A DNA stretch of 35,924 nucleotides from Candidatus Hermodarchaeota archaeon. Its GTDB lineage: Archaea; Asgardarchaeota; Hermodarchaeia; Hermodarchaeales; Hermodarchaeaceae. The stretch is taken from assembly GCA_016839805.1 (NCBI GenBank), contig JAEOTO010000038.1:1-35924 (forward strand), in the 5' to 3' direction. Shown here one piece after another: positions 15,334 through 23,191 of this stretch (the stretch's first letter is position 1; each line of letters opens with the position of its first letter). The position numbers and the translations under genes are program-made. The notes under the pieces are model-generated. The model had not been told where the DNA came from. It did not search any database and worked only from the letters and a program-made list of their open reading frames with translations.

Positions 15334-15873
15334 CTATTTAAACCCGAAGAGACCGAGAATAATTCTACCAATTCCTGCCGTAATTAATCCGACTGAAAGA
15401 AGATAGATTACCGACCATCCGATTGTGATAGGAAGAACAAATACCATCAATGCTAGTAATAGTGTTATAGTACCCAGAACAACAAGTGTGTATTTGAGGT
15501 TTCGGGGATAGGCTTTTGCCAGAGCCCCAATAAATATCCGTACGAGCCCAAGGATCATTAAAGCGGCTGCAAGTATCCAGAACAAAAGTAGTATTGAGAA
15601 TGAGGGGTTTAGAATCGTAAACAAAGCTGCAACAAGCAATATAAAACCAACAAATATACTAAACGCACGTTTGACATTCGATAGAACTCTTGAAAAGATG
15701 CCTCTTAAAATCCTAGCAATCCCTAACACCATTAAACCAACTGCAATGATGAGAATAGATAATTCAAGACTGAATACAGGATAAATCAAAACTAATACGC
15801 CTGCAATGATCGCAAAGATGCCTAAAATTACATCCGTTACTCTTAACCAAAGTGGAATCCTGATTTCATTCAT
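15334..15873 (-). CDS. DUF308/HdeD-like membrane protein
   Basis: About 179 residues with six transmembrane segments arranged as three hairpins separated by short basic loops, the DUF308 (HdeD) layout. Repeated internal units are seen, such as IFAIIAGVLVLIYPVFSLEL, LLVAALFTILNPSFSILLLF and LLALMVFVLPITIGWSVIYL, each a helix-Pro-helix unit. HdeD proteins are linked to acid and membrane stress in bacteria, but no function is established in archaea. I chose the ATG at 15873 because TGAGGA precedes it. Upstream in-frame ATG (15891) and GTG (15900) also exist, and a TTTAAA at 15911-15916 could support a leaderless start at 15891. Confidence 0.7.
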   Translation of the reverse strand: MNEIRIPLWLRVTDVILGIFAIIAGVLVLIYPVFSLELSILIIAVGLMVLGIARILRGIFSRVLSNVKRAFSIFVGFILLVAALFTILNPSFSILLLFWILAAALMILGLVRIFIGALAKAYPRNLKYTLVVLGTITLLLALMVFVLPITIGWSVIYLLSVGLITAGIGRIILGLFGFK

Positions 15874-15900
15874 TGGATCCTCAACTCTCATTACTAACAC

Positions 15901-16329
15901 TAATGAGTTCTTTAAATTTTTATTGGGATAAATAAAATCAAATGAGAATTGATGAGGAACTGTTCGAGGATTTGTGTATTGGTTATTACATAGTGCAACA
16001 TGCTGAATGGTGAAAGTCTTTTACTGCTTACTTATCTGGAATATAGGAGGAGTTGGAAACACCTAATCCACTCAATTGGCATGTGTTTTTTTGGGCTGTA
16101 GTAACATTATGCTGGGGTGTCTAGAACACGAATATTTGAGTGGATTAGTTTTATACCCGGCAAAAATGTTTAGGTTTTTTAATTTTTTTGCGATTTAGTG
16201 ATTAAATTCACACATCTATGTATGTTATTGTTTGTAGACACTAAAGTTTTCGTTATTGTGCGAATAGTGTTTTTAATTGTAATAAGAACAGGCTATTATA
16301 TTATTCAAGGCATCGGATACATATCCAAA
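15901..16329. other. Intergenic region, about 430 bases
   Basis: No convincing gene. A 23-codon frame from ATG 15942 to TGA 16013 (opening MRIDEELFEDLCIG) looks like a broken N-terminus. AGGAGGAG occurs at about 16045-16052 without a following gene. The 13-bp inverted repeat at 16063-16148 and long T-runs near 16085-16092 and 16170-16190 are the main structures. Confidence 0.4.
16063..16148. repeat. 13-bp perfect inverted repeat with 60-base spacer
   Basis: CTAATCCACTCAA at 16063-16075 is the exact reverse complement of TTGAGTGGATTAG at 16136-16148. Inside the spacer lies a smaller dyad, GTGT-CTAGA-ACAC, and a T7 run. It may be an RNA hairpin, a MITE-like remnant or the ends of a tiny insertion. 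It lies just beyond the truncated end of the IPK pseudogene. Confidence 0.6.
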
Positions 16330-16823
16330 TTACTTAACCAATTTAGCTATCCTTATATCTTTATCACCAGAACATACGCTGAACCCCCGTTGGTCATCGG
16401 AGCACACATCCCCTCCTAACAGCAATGTCATCCCTAAATCCAGATATCGCTGAAGTCCCCTGCTGAAATACTCAGTAATTTCACTATTAGTCATCAAGAT
16501 AATGTTACTAGGTAAGAAGACTACCGGCGCTAAACCCGCTTTTTGAAGGGCTTTCGTTACGGCTATTCGAAGGTCAAAGACTTCAATCATCGTTTGTGAG
16601 AGGGCTGGTAATTGTTTGGCGGTTCGAAATCCCACATACAGTTTGCGTTTGATGACGGGTACGTGACCGAAGCTGCCCACGCCATGGACAATCACACAAG
16701 GACCTAAGACTTCAGCAATCTCCTTAGTAACTGAGTTAATACATTTTTCCGAAGCGTATAGGGCTTGCTCTTGCCGGTGATGAGCGCGCCACCCTGTTTG
16801 ATAATCGTGAGTTCTTTTGGCAT
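16330..16823 (-). pseudogene. Broken isopentenyl phosphate kinase (amino-acid-kinase fold)
   Basis: Isopentenyl phosphate kinase makes isopentenyl diphosphate in the archaeal mevalonate pathway. The N-terminus (MPKELTIIKQGGALITGKSK from ATG 16823, then PYTLRK) carries the Gly-rich ATP loop. The frame then shifts by one base near 16740-16745, and the homology continues as INSVTKEIAEVLG, then VIVHGVGSFGH with the catalytic His motif, then a late GGDVCSDDQRGFSVCSGD block. An A5 run at the shift suggests one lost A, or a sequencing error. Separately, the protein stops at 16330 after about 165 codons, where an intact IPK continues for roughly another 90-100 residues; the nucleotide-binding C-terminal part is missing in all frames. 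A functional copy is expected elsewhere in the genome. Confidence 0.8.
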
Positions 16824-16947
16824 GATTTCTTCACCCCCAAAGGAGTCATGTTGTGTGGCTATCTCAGTTTAACTGCTCATTTATAAGTAAAAAGGTCTCC
16901 AGGGAATACTCTCCTGCCATTAGAGCAGGACAAGGTAAGTGATAATT

Positions 16948-17781
16948 ATGGTCAACCCACTACCGTTGATACTCCCAAACTGGGCTTGGGATATTATTGC
17001 TTTGGTCATCTCGGTTGTACTAATCCTGTTGTTAATTCGAATCAATGATATTCTTCGAAGACGGGAAGCCATTCCCGTCTATGTATCACGAAAGGTCATT
17101 CATATCTTCGCTGGACCTTTATGGTTAATTACCTGGCTCCTATTTTCCAGCGACATGTACAGTCGGTATTTTGCCACGGTCGTTCCTCTGATCTTTATGC
17201 TTCTCTTCCTCGGTATTGGCACAGGTATAATGAAGAACGAGGAATTCGTACGAACAATGTCTCGAAGTGGGGAGCCCCGTGAGCTTCTCAAGGGGACGCT
17301 CTTCTACACCATCATCATGGTACTATCATCAATTCTATTCTGGTTCGTTCCTGTCGACATTGCAAACGTCCCCCAATTTGCAATCTTCGTTCCCACTGTT
17401 ATCCTAGTCTTCGGTCCATTAGCTGGTGGAGATGGCTTTGCTGATATAATTGGTCGCAAATGGGGTAAACGGAAATTTAAAATCTTTGCGGAGAAAAGCC
17501 TCGAAGGCACTATTGCCATGTTCCTCTTTAGTTTCATATTCACCTCTGTCTTACTGGGGATTTTCTGGCTTGTCCTCAATCCCGTCTATCCAACAGCGAT
17601 TGATCCGCTTGATTATTTGATTCCCATCCTCCTCGTCTCACTAGTTGCTACAATTGCTGAACTCATCAGTCCCAAAGGATTTGATAACCTCGTGATTCCC
17701 ATCATCATAATCGTCGTCATCTATCTCTTGGCAATCATAGGATTCTGGCCATTCATGCCTATGAGCCTGTTTCCAGTGTAG
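16948..17781 (+). CDS. Polyprenol/phytol kinase-like (CTP-dependent) membrane enzyme
   Basis: About 277 residues with seven or more transmembrane segments, of the dolichol kinase/phytol kinase/CTP transferase family, which uses CTP or another NTP to phosphorylate a lipid alcohol. Family marks are VSRKVIHIFAGPLWL near residues 46-60, the core GGDGFADIIGRKWGKRKF followed by EKSLEGTIAMF (about 160-190), and the late ATIAELISPKGFDNLVIPI. The frame could start at GTG 16939; ATG 16948 is better placed after AAGGT. In the archaeal setting geranylgeraniol or another polyprenol is the likely substrate, by inference. Its neighbour, across a promoter region, is the broken IPK gene, which acts on isoprenoid phosphates. 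Confidence 0.75.
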   Translation: MVNPLPLILPNWAWDIIALVISVVLILLLIRINDILRRREAIPVYVSRKVIHIFAGPLWLITWLLFSSDMYSRYFATVVPLIFMLLFLGIGTGIMKNEEFVRTMSRSGEPRELLKGTLFYTIIMVLSSILFWFVPVDIANVPQFAIFVPTVILVFGPLAGGDGFADIIGRKWGKRKFKIFAEKSLEGTIAMFLFSFIFTSVLLGIFWLVLNPVYPTAIDPLDYLIPILLVSLVATIAELISPKGFDNLVIPIIIIVVIYLLAIIGFWPFMPMSLFPV

Positions 17782-18140
17782 TCCTCTCTGTTTAGCAATC
17801 TTCAGGGAAACCTTCCCAAGTCACCTGACACGTACAAAGGAGTGTGTAAAAGGGAGTCCGGAATCCAAATTCCTACAAAAGATGCATAGGCCTTCCTGTG
17901 AAACCAGCCAAGAACTCTGTGGTGAAGCCGCGTTCTACGGTCCACAAGGCGCCATTCTGTCGAAGTGCGAATCCAAGAAGGATCAGCTGACAACCTATGG
18001 TCGGTACTTCGTGAATGAAGCAGCAACGGTAGGATACGGTGTAAAAGAGGAACAGCAGGTATAAAACAATGGATTGAACCGTATAAAAAATCCAAAAAAT
18101 AGATGAATAATATTAATTCGAAAGAACTTGAGGGTATTCC
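17782..18140. other. GC-richer spacer with possible decayed TnpB C-terminal sequence
   Basis: A plus-strand frame is open for over 95 codons to TAA at 18062-18064 and includes an ATG at 17882 (MHRPSCETSQELCGEAAFYG). A second frame reads GLPVKPAKNSVV, then QPMVGTS, a stop, and MKQQ. This loosely recalls the VxP and MKQE marks of TnpB C-termini and of the relic at 28.7 kb, but the usual terminal hairpin is missing. The stretch is visibly GC-richer than its surroundings. I do not call a gene. GAGGGT at 18130-18135 serves the next gene. Confidence 0.3.
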
Positions 18141-18755
18141 TTGATTACTATTATTGATTATGGCATGGGAAATCTGGGCTCGATTCAAAATATGCTTTCA
18201 CGGTTAGGGTTGGAAACCATTATCACAGCAGATATTACAGAAATTCAGAGAGCAGAGAAACTCATTCTTCCTGGGGTCGGTGCCTTCGATAAGGCTATGA
18301 CCAATCTACAGGATCTAAAATTCATTCCTATCCTGAATGAATTAGTGCTAGAGAAACAGACTCCTATCCTTGGGATATGTCTGGGCATGCAGTTGTTGTC
18401 TAAACGGAGCGAAGAGGGTCAACTCGATGGATTAGGGTGGATTGACGCTGAAACGATTCGGTTTCAATTCAAATCGGAAGATAAGCTCCGTATTCCTCAT
18501 ATGGGTTGGAATACCATCACGATCCAACAGGAGGCCTGTCTCTTCAAAGAAATGTATAAACAACCTAGGTTCTATTTTGTTCACTCCTTTCATGTGAAAT
18601 GCAAATCAAAAGAAACGGTGTTGGCTACCACTGATTATGGGTTTGAGTTTACCTCAGCAGTCATTCAGGATAATATTTATGGGGTGCAATTTCATCCCGA
18701 AAAGAGCCATAAATTCGGAATGCTTTTACTCAAGAATTTCGCGGAATTGTGTTAA
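18141..18755 (+). CDS. hisH: HisH-type glutamine amidotransferase subunit of sugar amidation module
   Basis: 204 residues of a class I glutamine amidotransferase that hydrolyses glutamine and passes ammonia to a HisF-like partner. The catalytic Cys lies in ILGICLGMQLLS near residues 77-88, and the His-Glu pair in VQFHPEKSH near 185-193; GVGAF and DYGMGNLGSI are also typical. It starts with TTG, with TTGAGGGT at good spacing, so the real N-terminus is MITIIDYGMGN. The stop overlaps the next start by one base (TAATG), a sign of tight coupling. The neighbours are a HisF-like protein lacking a cyclase Asp and a PP-loop sugar amidotransferase, and no other his genes are present. The role is therefore sugar amidation, not histidine synthesis. 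Confidence 0.85.
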   Translation: MITIIDYGMGNLGSIQNMLSRLGLETIITADITEIQRAEKLILPGVGAFDKAMTNLQDLKFIPILNELVLEKQTPILGICLGMQLLSKRSEEGQLDGLGWIDAETIRFQFKSEDKLRIPHMGWNTITIQQEACLFKEMYKQPRFYFVHSFHVKCKSKETVLATTDYGFEFTSAVIQDNIYGVQFHPEKSHKFGMLLLKNFAELC

Positions 18756-19513
18756 TGCTTCGTACACGGGTCATTCCAGTGTTATTACTTCGTGGCCAAG
18801 GATTAGTGAAAACTATCAAGTTTCAGGATCCCACATATGTGGGTGATCCAATCAATGCCGTCCGGATTTTTAACGACAAAGAAGTAGATGAATTAGTTTT
18901 TTTAGATATCACTGCCACGATCGAAAAACACCCACCACAATTTGAATTGATTCAAGACATCGCCACCGAATGTTTTATGCCATTTGGCTATGGCGGGGGT
19001 ATTCATGACATTGAAACTGCAAGCAAGATCCTAAAAATGGGATCAGAAAAGGTTGTGTTCAATTCTGCCGCCGTTAACCTCGATTTAATTAAACAGGCAG
19101 CAGAAACCTTTGGAAACCAAAGTGTCGTTGTGTCTATTGATGCAAAACATGTGGGACGTGACAAATATGAAGTCTTCACGCATTCGGGGACGCTGAATAT
19201 CAAGAAAGATCCTGTTCAGTTTGCTCAGGATGTCGAAGCCGCAGGTGCAGGCGAGATTCTACTCAATTCAATTGATCGCGATGGAACAATGAAAGGATAC
19301 GATCTCATACTTTTAACGAATATCACATCAGTGGTGAATATTCCTGTTGTAGCTGTGGGGGGTGCTGGAATGTTGCAGCACTTCAAAGACGCGGTAAAGG
19401 ATGGAGGTGCTTCCGCTGTGGCCGCGGGGAGCATGTTTGTCTTTCATGGACCCCATCGGGCTGTGTTAATTAATTATCCAACTCAAGAAGACTTAAAGGA
19501 ATATTTAGTGTGA
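18755..19513 (+). CDS. hisF: HisF-like ammonia-channelling subunit (sugar amidation type)
   Basis: 252 residues of a (beta/alpha)8 barrel related to HisF. True HisF needs two Asp residues, one in the N-terminal CLDV strand. Here that strand reads RVIPVLLLRGQGLVKTIKF and the Asp is replaced by Leu. The second Asp remains in VVSIDAKHVG, and LLNSIDRDGTMKGYD is kept. This is the pattern of the HisF2/WbpI-type proteins that channel ammonia to surface-sugar amidotransferases. The start is ATG 18755, which overlaps the preceding stop; a GTG at 18749 would only lengthen it by two residues. It is followed after 13 bases by its predicted partner. Cyclase activity is unlikely. Confidence 0.83.
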   Translation: MLRTRVIPVLLLRGQGLVKTIKFQDPTYVGDPINAVRIFNDKEVDELVFLDITATIEKHPPQFELIQDIATECFMPFGYGGGIHDIETASKILKMGSEKVVFNSAAVNLDLIKQAAETFGNQSVVVSIDAKHVGRDKYEVFTHSGTLNIKKDPVQFAQDVEAAGAGEILLNSIDRDGTMKGYDLILLTNITSVVNIPVVAVGGAGMLQHFKDAVKDGGASAVAAGSMFVFHGPHRAVLINYPTQEDLKEYLV

Positions 19514-19526
19514 ATGGGGGCGGGAA

Positions 19527-20630
19527 GTGACCTTGACCCGCGAATATCAAATATGCACCCGCTGTGTGATGGATACGACTGATTCATTAATCTCCTTCGA
19601 TGAAGCGGGTATCTGTAATCATTGTACCAACTATCTTGAGCTATTAAATCGGTACATCTTACCAGAACCAGAACGAACGACGGAATTGAAACGCATTATT
19701 ACAGAAATTCAACGGAAGGGTAAAGGCAAAGAGTATGATTCGATTCTTGGCGTTTCGGGGGGCGTGGATAGTACCTTCATGGCATACAAAGCCAAGGAGT
19801 TGGGGTTACGACCACTGGCCGTTCATTTAGATAATGGCTGGGACTCGAAACTAGCCGTAACGAATATCGAGCGGGTCTTGAAACGCCTTGACATCTCCCT
19901 TAATACCTACGTCATTGATTGGGAAGAATTCAAGGACTTACAGCACGCGTATTTCAAAGCCTCTGTCGTTGATATTGAAGCAATTACCGATCACGCCATT
20001 TATGCAACAATCTATGATGTAGCAGTAAAACACAAAGTGAAGTACATCATCGATGGATTTAATCTGATTACTGAAGGCATTTTGCCACGAAGTTGGATTT
20101 GGAACAAGAATGATCTAGTAAACCTCAAAGACATTCATCGCCAGTTTGGGACGAAACCGCTCAAGACCTTCCCGATGATGGGATTTCCCCGGTATGCATA
20201 TCTGAGAAAGATACGAGGGTACAGAAGTTTTGCACTACTCAATTATATCGATTATAATCGGGAAAAAGCAAAACAATTTCTCATGAAAAAGTTAGGATGG
20301 GAAGATTACGGTGGGAAACACCTCGAATCACTTTTTACGAAATTTTATCAATCGTACATTCTTCCCAGGAAGTTCAATATTGACAAACGAAAAGCACACC
20401 TCTCCGCTTTGATTTTGTCTGGTCAAACTACGCGTGAATCAGCCTTGAAAGAACTGGAAAAACCACCCTATGAAGAGCAAGAGCTTAAGCGGGACAAGGA
20501 ATACGTGCTAAAAAAGCTTGGTTTCTCTGAGGATGAATTCGAGAGGCTGATGGCACAACCGATAAAGCGTCATGATGAATACAAAACTGATCGCCGACTG
20601 AGAAACTTTCTACTTAAATTCAGATCATAA
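19527..20630 (+). CDS. N-acetyl sugar amidotransferase (PP-loop, WbpG/PseA-like)
   Basis: 367 residues of the PP-loop ATP pyrophosphatase family that converts an acetamido group on a nucleotide-activated or surface sugar to an acetamidino group, using ammonia from HisH/HisF partners. The N-terminal zinc motif is CTRCVMDTTDSLISFDEAG with ICNHC following (four Cys). The PP-loop is LGVSGGVDSTFMAYKAK near residues 73-89, then VHLDNGWDSKLAV. Middle blocks YIIDGFNLITEGILPRSW and the helical C-terminal region match the family length. The start is GTG, after GGGGGCGGGAA. With the two upstream genes it forms a complete three-part amidation system. The target sugar is unknown; a nonulosonic acid or N-acetylmannosaminuronate-type sugar is plausible. 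Confidence 0.83.
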   Translation: MTLTREYQICTRCVMDTTDSLISFDEAGICNHCTNYLELLNRYILPEPERTTELKRIITEIQRKGKGKEYDSILGVSGGVDSTFMAYKAKELGLRPLAVHLDNGWDSKLAVTNIERVLKRLDISLNTYVIDWEEFKDLQHAYFKASVVDIEAITDHAIYATIYDVAVKHKVKYIIDGFNLITEGILPRSWIWNKNDLVNLKDIHRQFGTKPLKTFPMMGFPRYAYLRKIRGYRSFALLNYIDYNREKAKQFLMKKLGWEDYGGKHLESLFTKFYQSYILPRKFNIDKRKAHLSALILSGQTTRESALKELEKPPYEEQELKRDKEYVLKKLGFSEDEFERLMAQPIKRHDEYKTDRRLRNFLLKFRS

Positions 20631-20666
20631 TTCGTGAAGTTAGTATACCTAATTAGGATGATTACA

Positions 20667-22289
20667 ATGGGATTGGACATTCTTATCAAAAATGGGCGAA
20701 TAATGGATGGTACTGGTAGCCCGTGGCTTCCTGGCGAACTTGGCATCAAGGATGGAAAAATTACAAAGATTAGGGCAAAATTGGGTGATTCCGCTGAACA
20801 GGTCATTGATGCAGCGGGAGATATTGTCTGTCCAGGATTTATCGATATGCATTCGCATTCTGACACATATTTGCCGCTTTCAGGTGAAATGGAATCCTAT
20901 ATTCGGCAAGGAATAACCACCTGTGTAACGGGAATGTGTGGGTCCAGTCTTGCACCGATTCCTCCAGGTCGCGAGAAAGAAGCGAAACAACACTTCACCG
21001 AGACGTTCCCATTATTTGACCAGGTAACTATCATTTGGAACACATATGCTGAATATCTGCAGGAAATGGCTAAGATTCCCTGTTTTCTTAACACCCTCTA
21101 CTTCGTTGGACTGGATATGCTCTTATTTGCTGGGCAACCAGGATCCGAAAATCGACCGCCGACAACTGAAGAACTCAGTAAAATGAAGGCTTTTCTTGAA
21201 GAAGCCATGAAAGCGGGAACCTTCGGTCTTAGTACTGGTCTTCTTTATCCTCCACAGGCGTATGTGAAAATTGAAGATATCATTGAACTGGCAAGAGTAG
21301 TTGCTGATTACAATGGACTCTATTTTAGTCATATCCGTGATGAAGGGGCACATCTCATCGATGCTGTAAAAGAATGCATCGAAATCGTTGAGAAGTCAGG
21401 GTGCATAGGCGGTCAGATTGCCCATCATAAGGTCGATGGAAAAGCCTACTGGGGGGCCAGTAAGACCACGCTCCAATTGATCGAGGAGGCCAATGATCGG
21501 GGTGTTAGTGTTACCTGTGATCAGTATCCCTATAATCGCAGTATGACAACCTTGAGCACGTTATTACCACCCTGGGCCCATGAAGGTGGCCATGAACAGT
21601 TACTTGAACGCCTACAAGATGCCAAAGTGCTCAATCAAATCCAAAAGGAAATCACGACAAGTCAAGGAAAATGGGAGAATATTATCCAGTTGAATGGATA
21701 TGACCGAATTTATCTTGCTCAAACCTTCACTGGGAAGTGGAAGCCCTATGAAGCAAAAAGTCTAGCTGAGATTACTCGAATCAGGAAAGGTAAGGATGCA
21801 TTTGATACGCTCATTGAGATTCTAGTTGATGAGCAAGCTGCGTGTTGGATGACGGTGGAAGGCATTGGTGATGAAGATATTTGCCGAATTATGACCAGCC
21901 GCTATCAGATGTTTGGTACAGATGGTGCTGGAATTCGCCGTGACCCGAATCACGGGACCGTGCATCCCCGCTTTTATGGGACGTTTCCCCGGGTATTGAG
22001 AAGATATGTACGGGAAGAAAAAATCCTCACCCTTGAAGCTGCAATTCGGAAAATGACTGCATTTCCTGCACAACGTCTTGGGCTCCAAAATCGAGGGCTA
22101 CTCCGGGAGGGAATGTGGGCAGATATCGTCATTTTTGATCCGAACACTGTAGCAGATAAGGCGACTTTTGAGCATTCACACGAGTTTCCAGATGGTATAC
22201 CCTATGTGATTGTGAATGGAAAACTGGTTGTCGAAAATGATACTATCCATAAGGTCTTTCCTGGAAAAGTGATTAGACGGCAAAACTAA
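20667..22289 (+). CDS. N-acyl-D-amino-acid deacylase family amidohydrolase
   Basis: 540 residues of the D-aminoacylase branch of the amidohydrolase superfamily, which removes acyl groups from N-acyl-D-amino acids using zinc. The metal site begins at CPGFIDMHSHSDTYLPL near residues 54-70 (HxH). TCVTGMCGSSLAPIP near 91-105 carries the Cys that bridges metal in this branch. The distal SHIRDEG (His), GQIAHHK (His) and MFGTDGAGI (Asp) motifs follow, and the C-terminal block GLLREGMWADIVIFDP is typical. The ATG at 20667 is preceded by AGGATGA; upstream in-frame starts exist but lack a good site. It follows the amidation operon by only 36 bases, so it may share the transcript. Confidence 0.85.
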   Translation: MGLDILIKNGRIMDGTGSPWLPGELGIKDGKITKIRAKLGDSAEQVIDAAGDIVCPGFIDMHSHSDTYLPLSGEMESYIRQGITTCVTGMCGSSLAPIPPGREKEAKQHFTETFPLFDQVTIIWNTYAEYLQEMAKIPCFLNTLYFVGLDMLLFAGQPGSENRPPTTEELSKMKAFLEEAMKAGTFGLSTGLLYPPQAYVKIEDIIELARVVADYNGLYFSHIRDEGAHLIDAVKECIEIVEKSGCIGGQIAHHKVDGKAYWGASKTTLQLIEEANDRGVSVTCDQYPYNRSMTTLSTLLPPWAHEGGHEQLLERLQDAKVLNQIQKEITTSQGKWENIIQLNGYDRIYLAQTFTGKWKPYEAKSLAEITRIRKGKDAFDTLIEILVDEQAACWMTVEGIGDEDICRIMTSRYQMFGTDGAGIRRDPNHGTVHPRFYGTFPRVLRRYVREEKILTLEAAIRKMTAFPAQRLGLQNRGLLREGMWADIVIFDPNTVADKATFEHSHEFPDGIPYVIVNGKLVVENDTIHKVFPGKVIRRQN

Positions 22290-22445
22290 AGCAATTATTG
22301 CGAATCGATACATAGAACCATGTAATTAAAGGCAATGAGTCCAAAATTGACATTCTCAGCTATTAAACCTAGATTCTTAGATATTACATCGGAATATCCA
22401 AAGGGTGTGCCACCACCCTGTTAATGCGCCCTCCGAAGACGACGC

Positions 22446-22454
22446 TTATATTTA
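22446..22454 (+). promoter_or_regulatory. TATA box upstream of the ESCRT-III pair
   Basis: TTATATTTA, about 120 bases before the ESCRT-III start at 22577. If used, it leaves a leader of about 100 bases that contains the dyad at 22504-22536. Confidence 0.35.
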
Positions 22455-22503
22455 CAACGCTTTTTCAACGAGTGTTAAAAACTCAAAAAAATGCTTGATG
22501 AAA

Positions 22504-22536
22504 ATTATCTTATCTGACGTAAGTCGAAAAGATAAT
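22504..22536 (+). promoter_or_regulatory. Dyad in the leader of the ESCRT-III operon
   Basis: ATTATCTT (22504-22511) is the exact inverted complement of AAGATAAT (22529-22536), and the 17-base spacer holds a second small dyad, GAC-GTAA-GTC. It could be an operator or, if transcribed, an RNA hairpin regulating the ESCRT-III genes. Confidence 0.4.
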
Positions 22537-22576
22537 AAGCCCGGCTTTGAAGGGTGTCAATGGTAGGTTAACGACT

Positions 22577-23188
22577 ATGTCTGCTATTCGCCGTTTTATG
22601 AATTGGCTGGGCGGCGGTCCCGATTTGAACAAGCTGATCTTCCGTCTGGACGTCTTTTGTCGGAAGCTTGATCTGCAGAGGAAGATGCTAGAAAAAGAGG
22701 CGAGTAAAAGCCGTCAAAGAGCCAAAAAGTACCGTTTGGCAGGGAATATGGATGCCACACGGATGTACCTACAGCACCATTTACGATTCCAAAAATGGGC
22801 TCTAAGTGTTGATGCTTATCGTTTACGAATTGAGGGATTGCAGACCCAATTACGGCAGAGCCAAGCCATGGGCGAAGTCGCAAATATTCTTGGACAGCTT
22901 AATTCTGCTCTGGGTGGTTTGAAGAACCAAGTCAAGGTTCCTGAAGTCGCAAAACTCGTGGACCAAATTGAAGGTAACCTGCGTCACTTCGAGATGACGC
23001 AAGAGGTTGCTGAGGCAGGAATGGAGCGTATGGCGGTCTCCACAGAGGTCACTGATACTGAAGTGAAGGATGCCTTGAAAGAACTGGATTCTGAAATCGA
23101 AGTTGAAACAGGCACATCCCTTCCTGAACCAGAAAAGCGGGTTTCTGAGCTTGAACAAGAAATTCAACGATTGAAGGAGGAGAGCTAG
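22577..23188 (+). CDS. ESCRT-III protein (Snf7 family), Vps2/24/46-like
   Basis: 203 residues with the Snf7 helical core. ESCRT-III proteins polymerise on membranes and drive budding and abscission. The N-terminal amphipathic part MSAIRRFMNWLGGGPDLNKL could insert in membrane. The basic alpha1/alpha2 hairpin runs about 24-95 and contains the typical AKKYRLAGNMDATRMYLQHH element, like the CHMP1/Vps46 KxGNMDxAR motif. Helices alpha3-4 run about 98-155 (ANILGQLNSALGGL and a later VAEAGMERM), followed by an acidic linker. The C-terminal helix SELEQEIQRLKEES matches the MIM1 spacing (L-x3-I-x2-LK) that binds Vps4 MIT domains. The ATG at 22577 follows TAGGTT; the frame itself opens 30 bases earlier. 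No Vps4 is in the window. Confidence 0.85.
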   Translation: MSAIRRFMNWLGGGPDLNKLIFRLDVFCRKLDLQRKMLEKEASKSRQRAKKYRLAGNMDATRMYLQHHLRFQKWALSVDAYRLRIEGLQTQLRQSQAMGEVANILGQLNSALGGLKNQVKVPEVAKLVDQIEGNLRHFEMTQEVAEAGMERMAVSTEVTDTEVKDALKELDSEIEVETGTSLPEPEKRVSELEQEIQRLKEES

Positions 23189-23191
23189 TTA

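Noticed and set aside
16198..16419. 73-codon plus-strand ORF
   Set aside because: Overlaps the IPK pseudogene and has a low-complexity hydrophobic translation with no ribosome site; judged a chance frame.
17802..18188. 128-codon minus-strand ORF over the spacer and hisH start
   Set aside because: Antisense to the strong hisH gene, with no recognisable motif and a composition typical of a shadow frame.
18141..19513. hisH and hisF as parts of histidine biosynthesis
   Set aside because: The HisF-like protein lacks the N-terminal catalytic Asp and the next gene is a PP-loop sugar amidotransferase; no other his gene is present.
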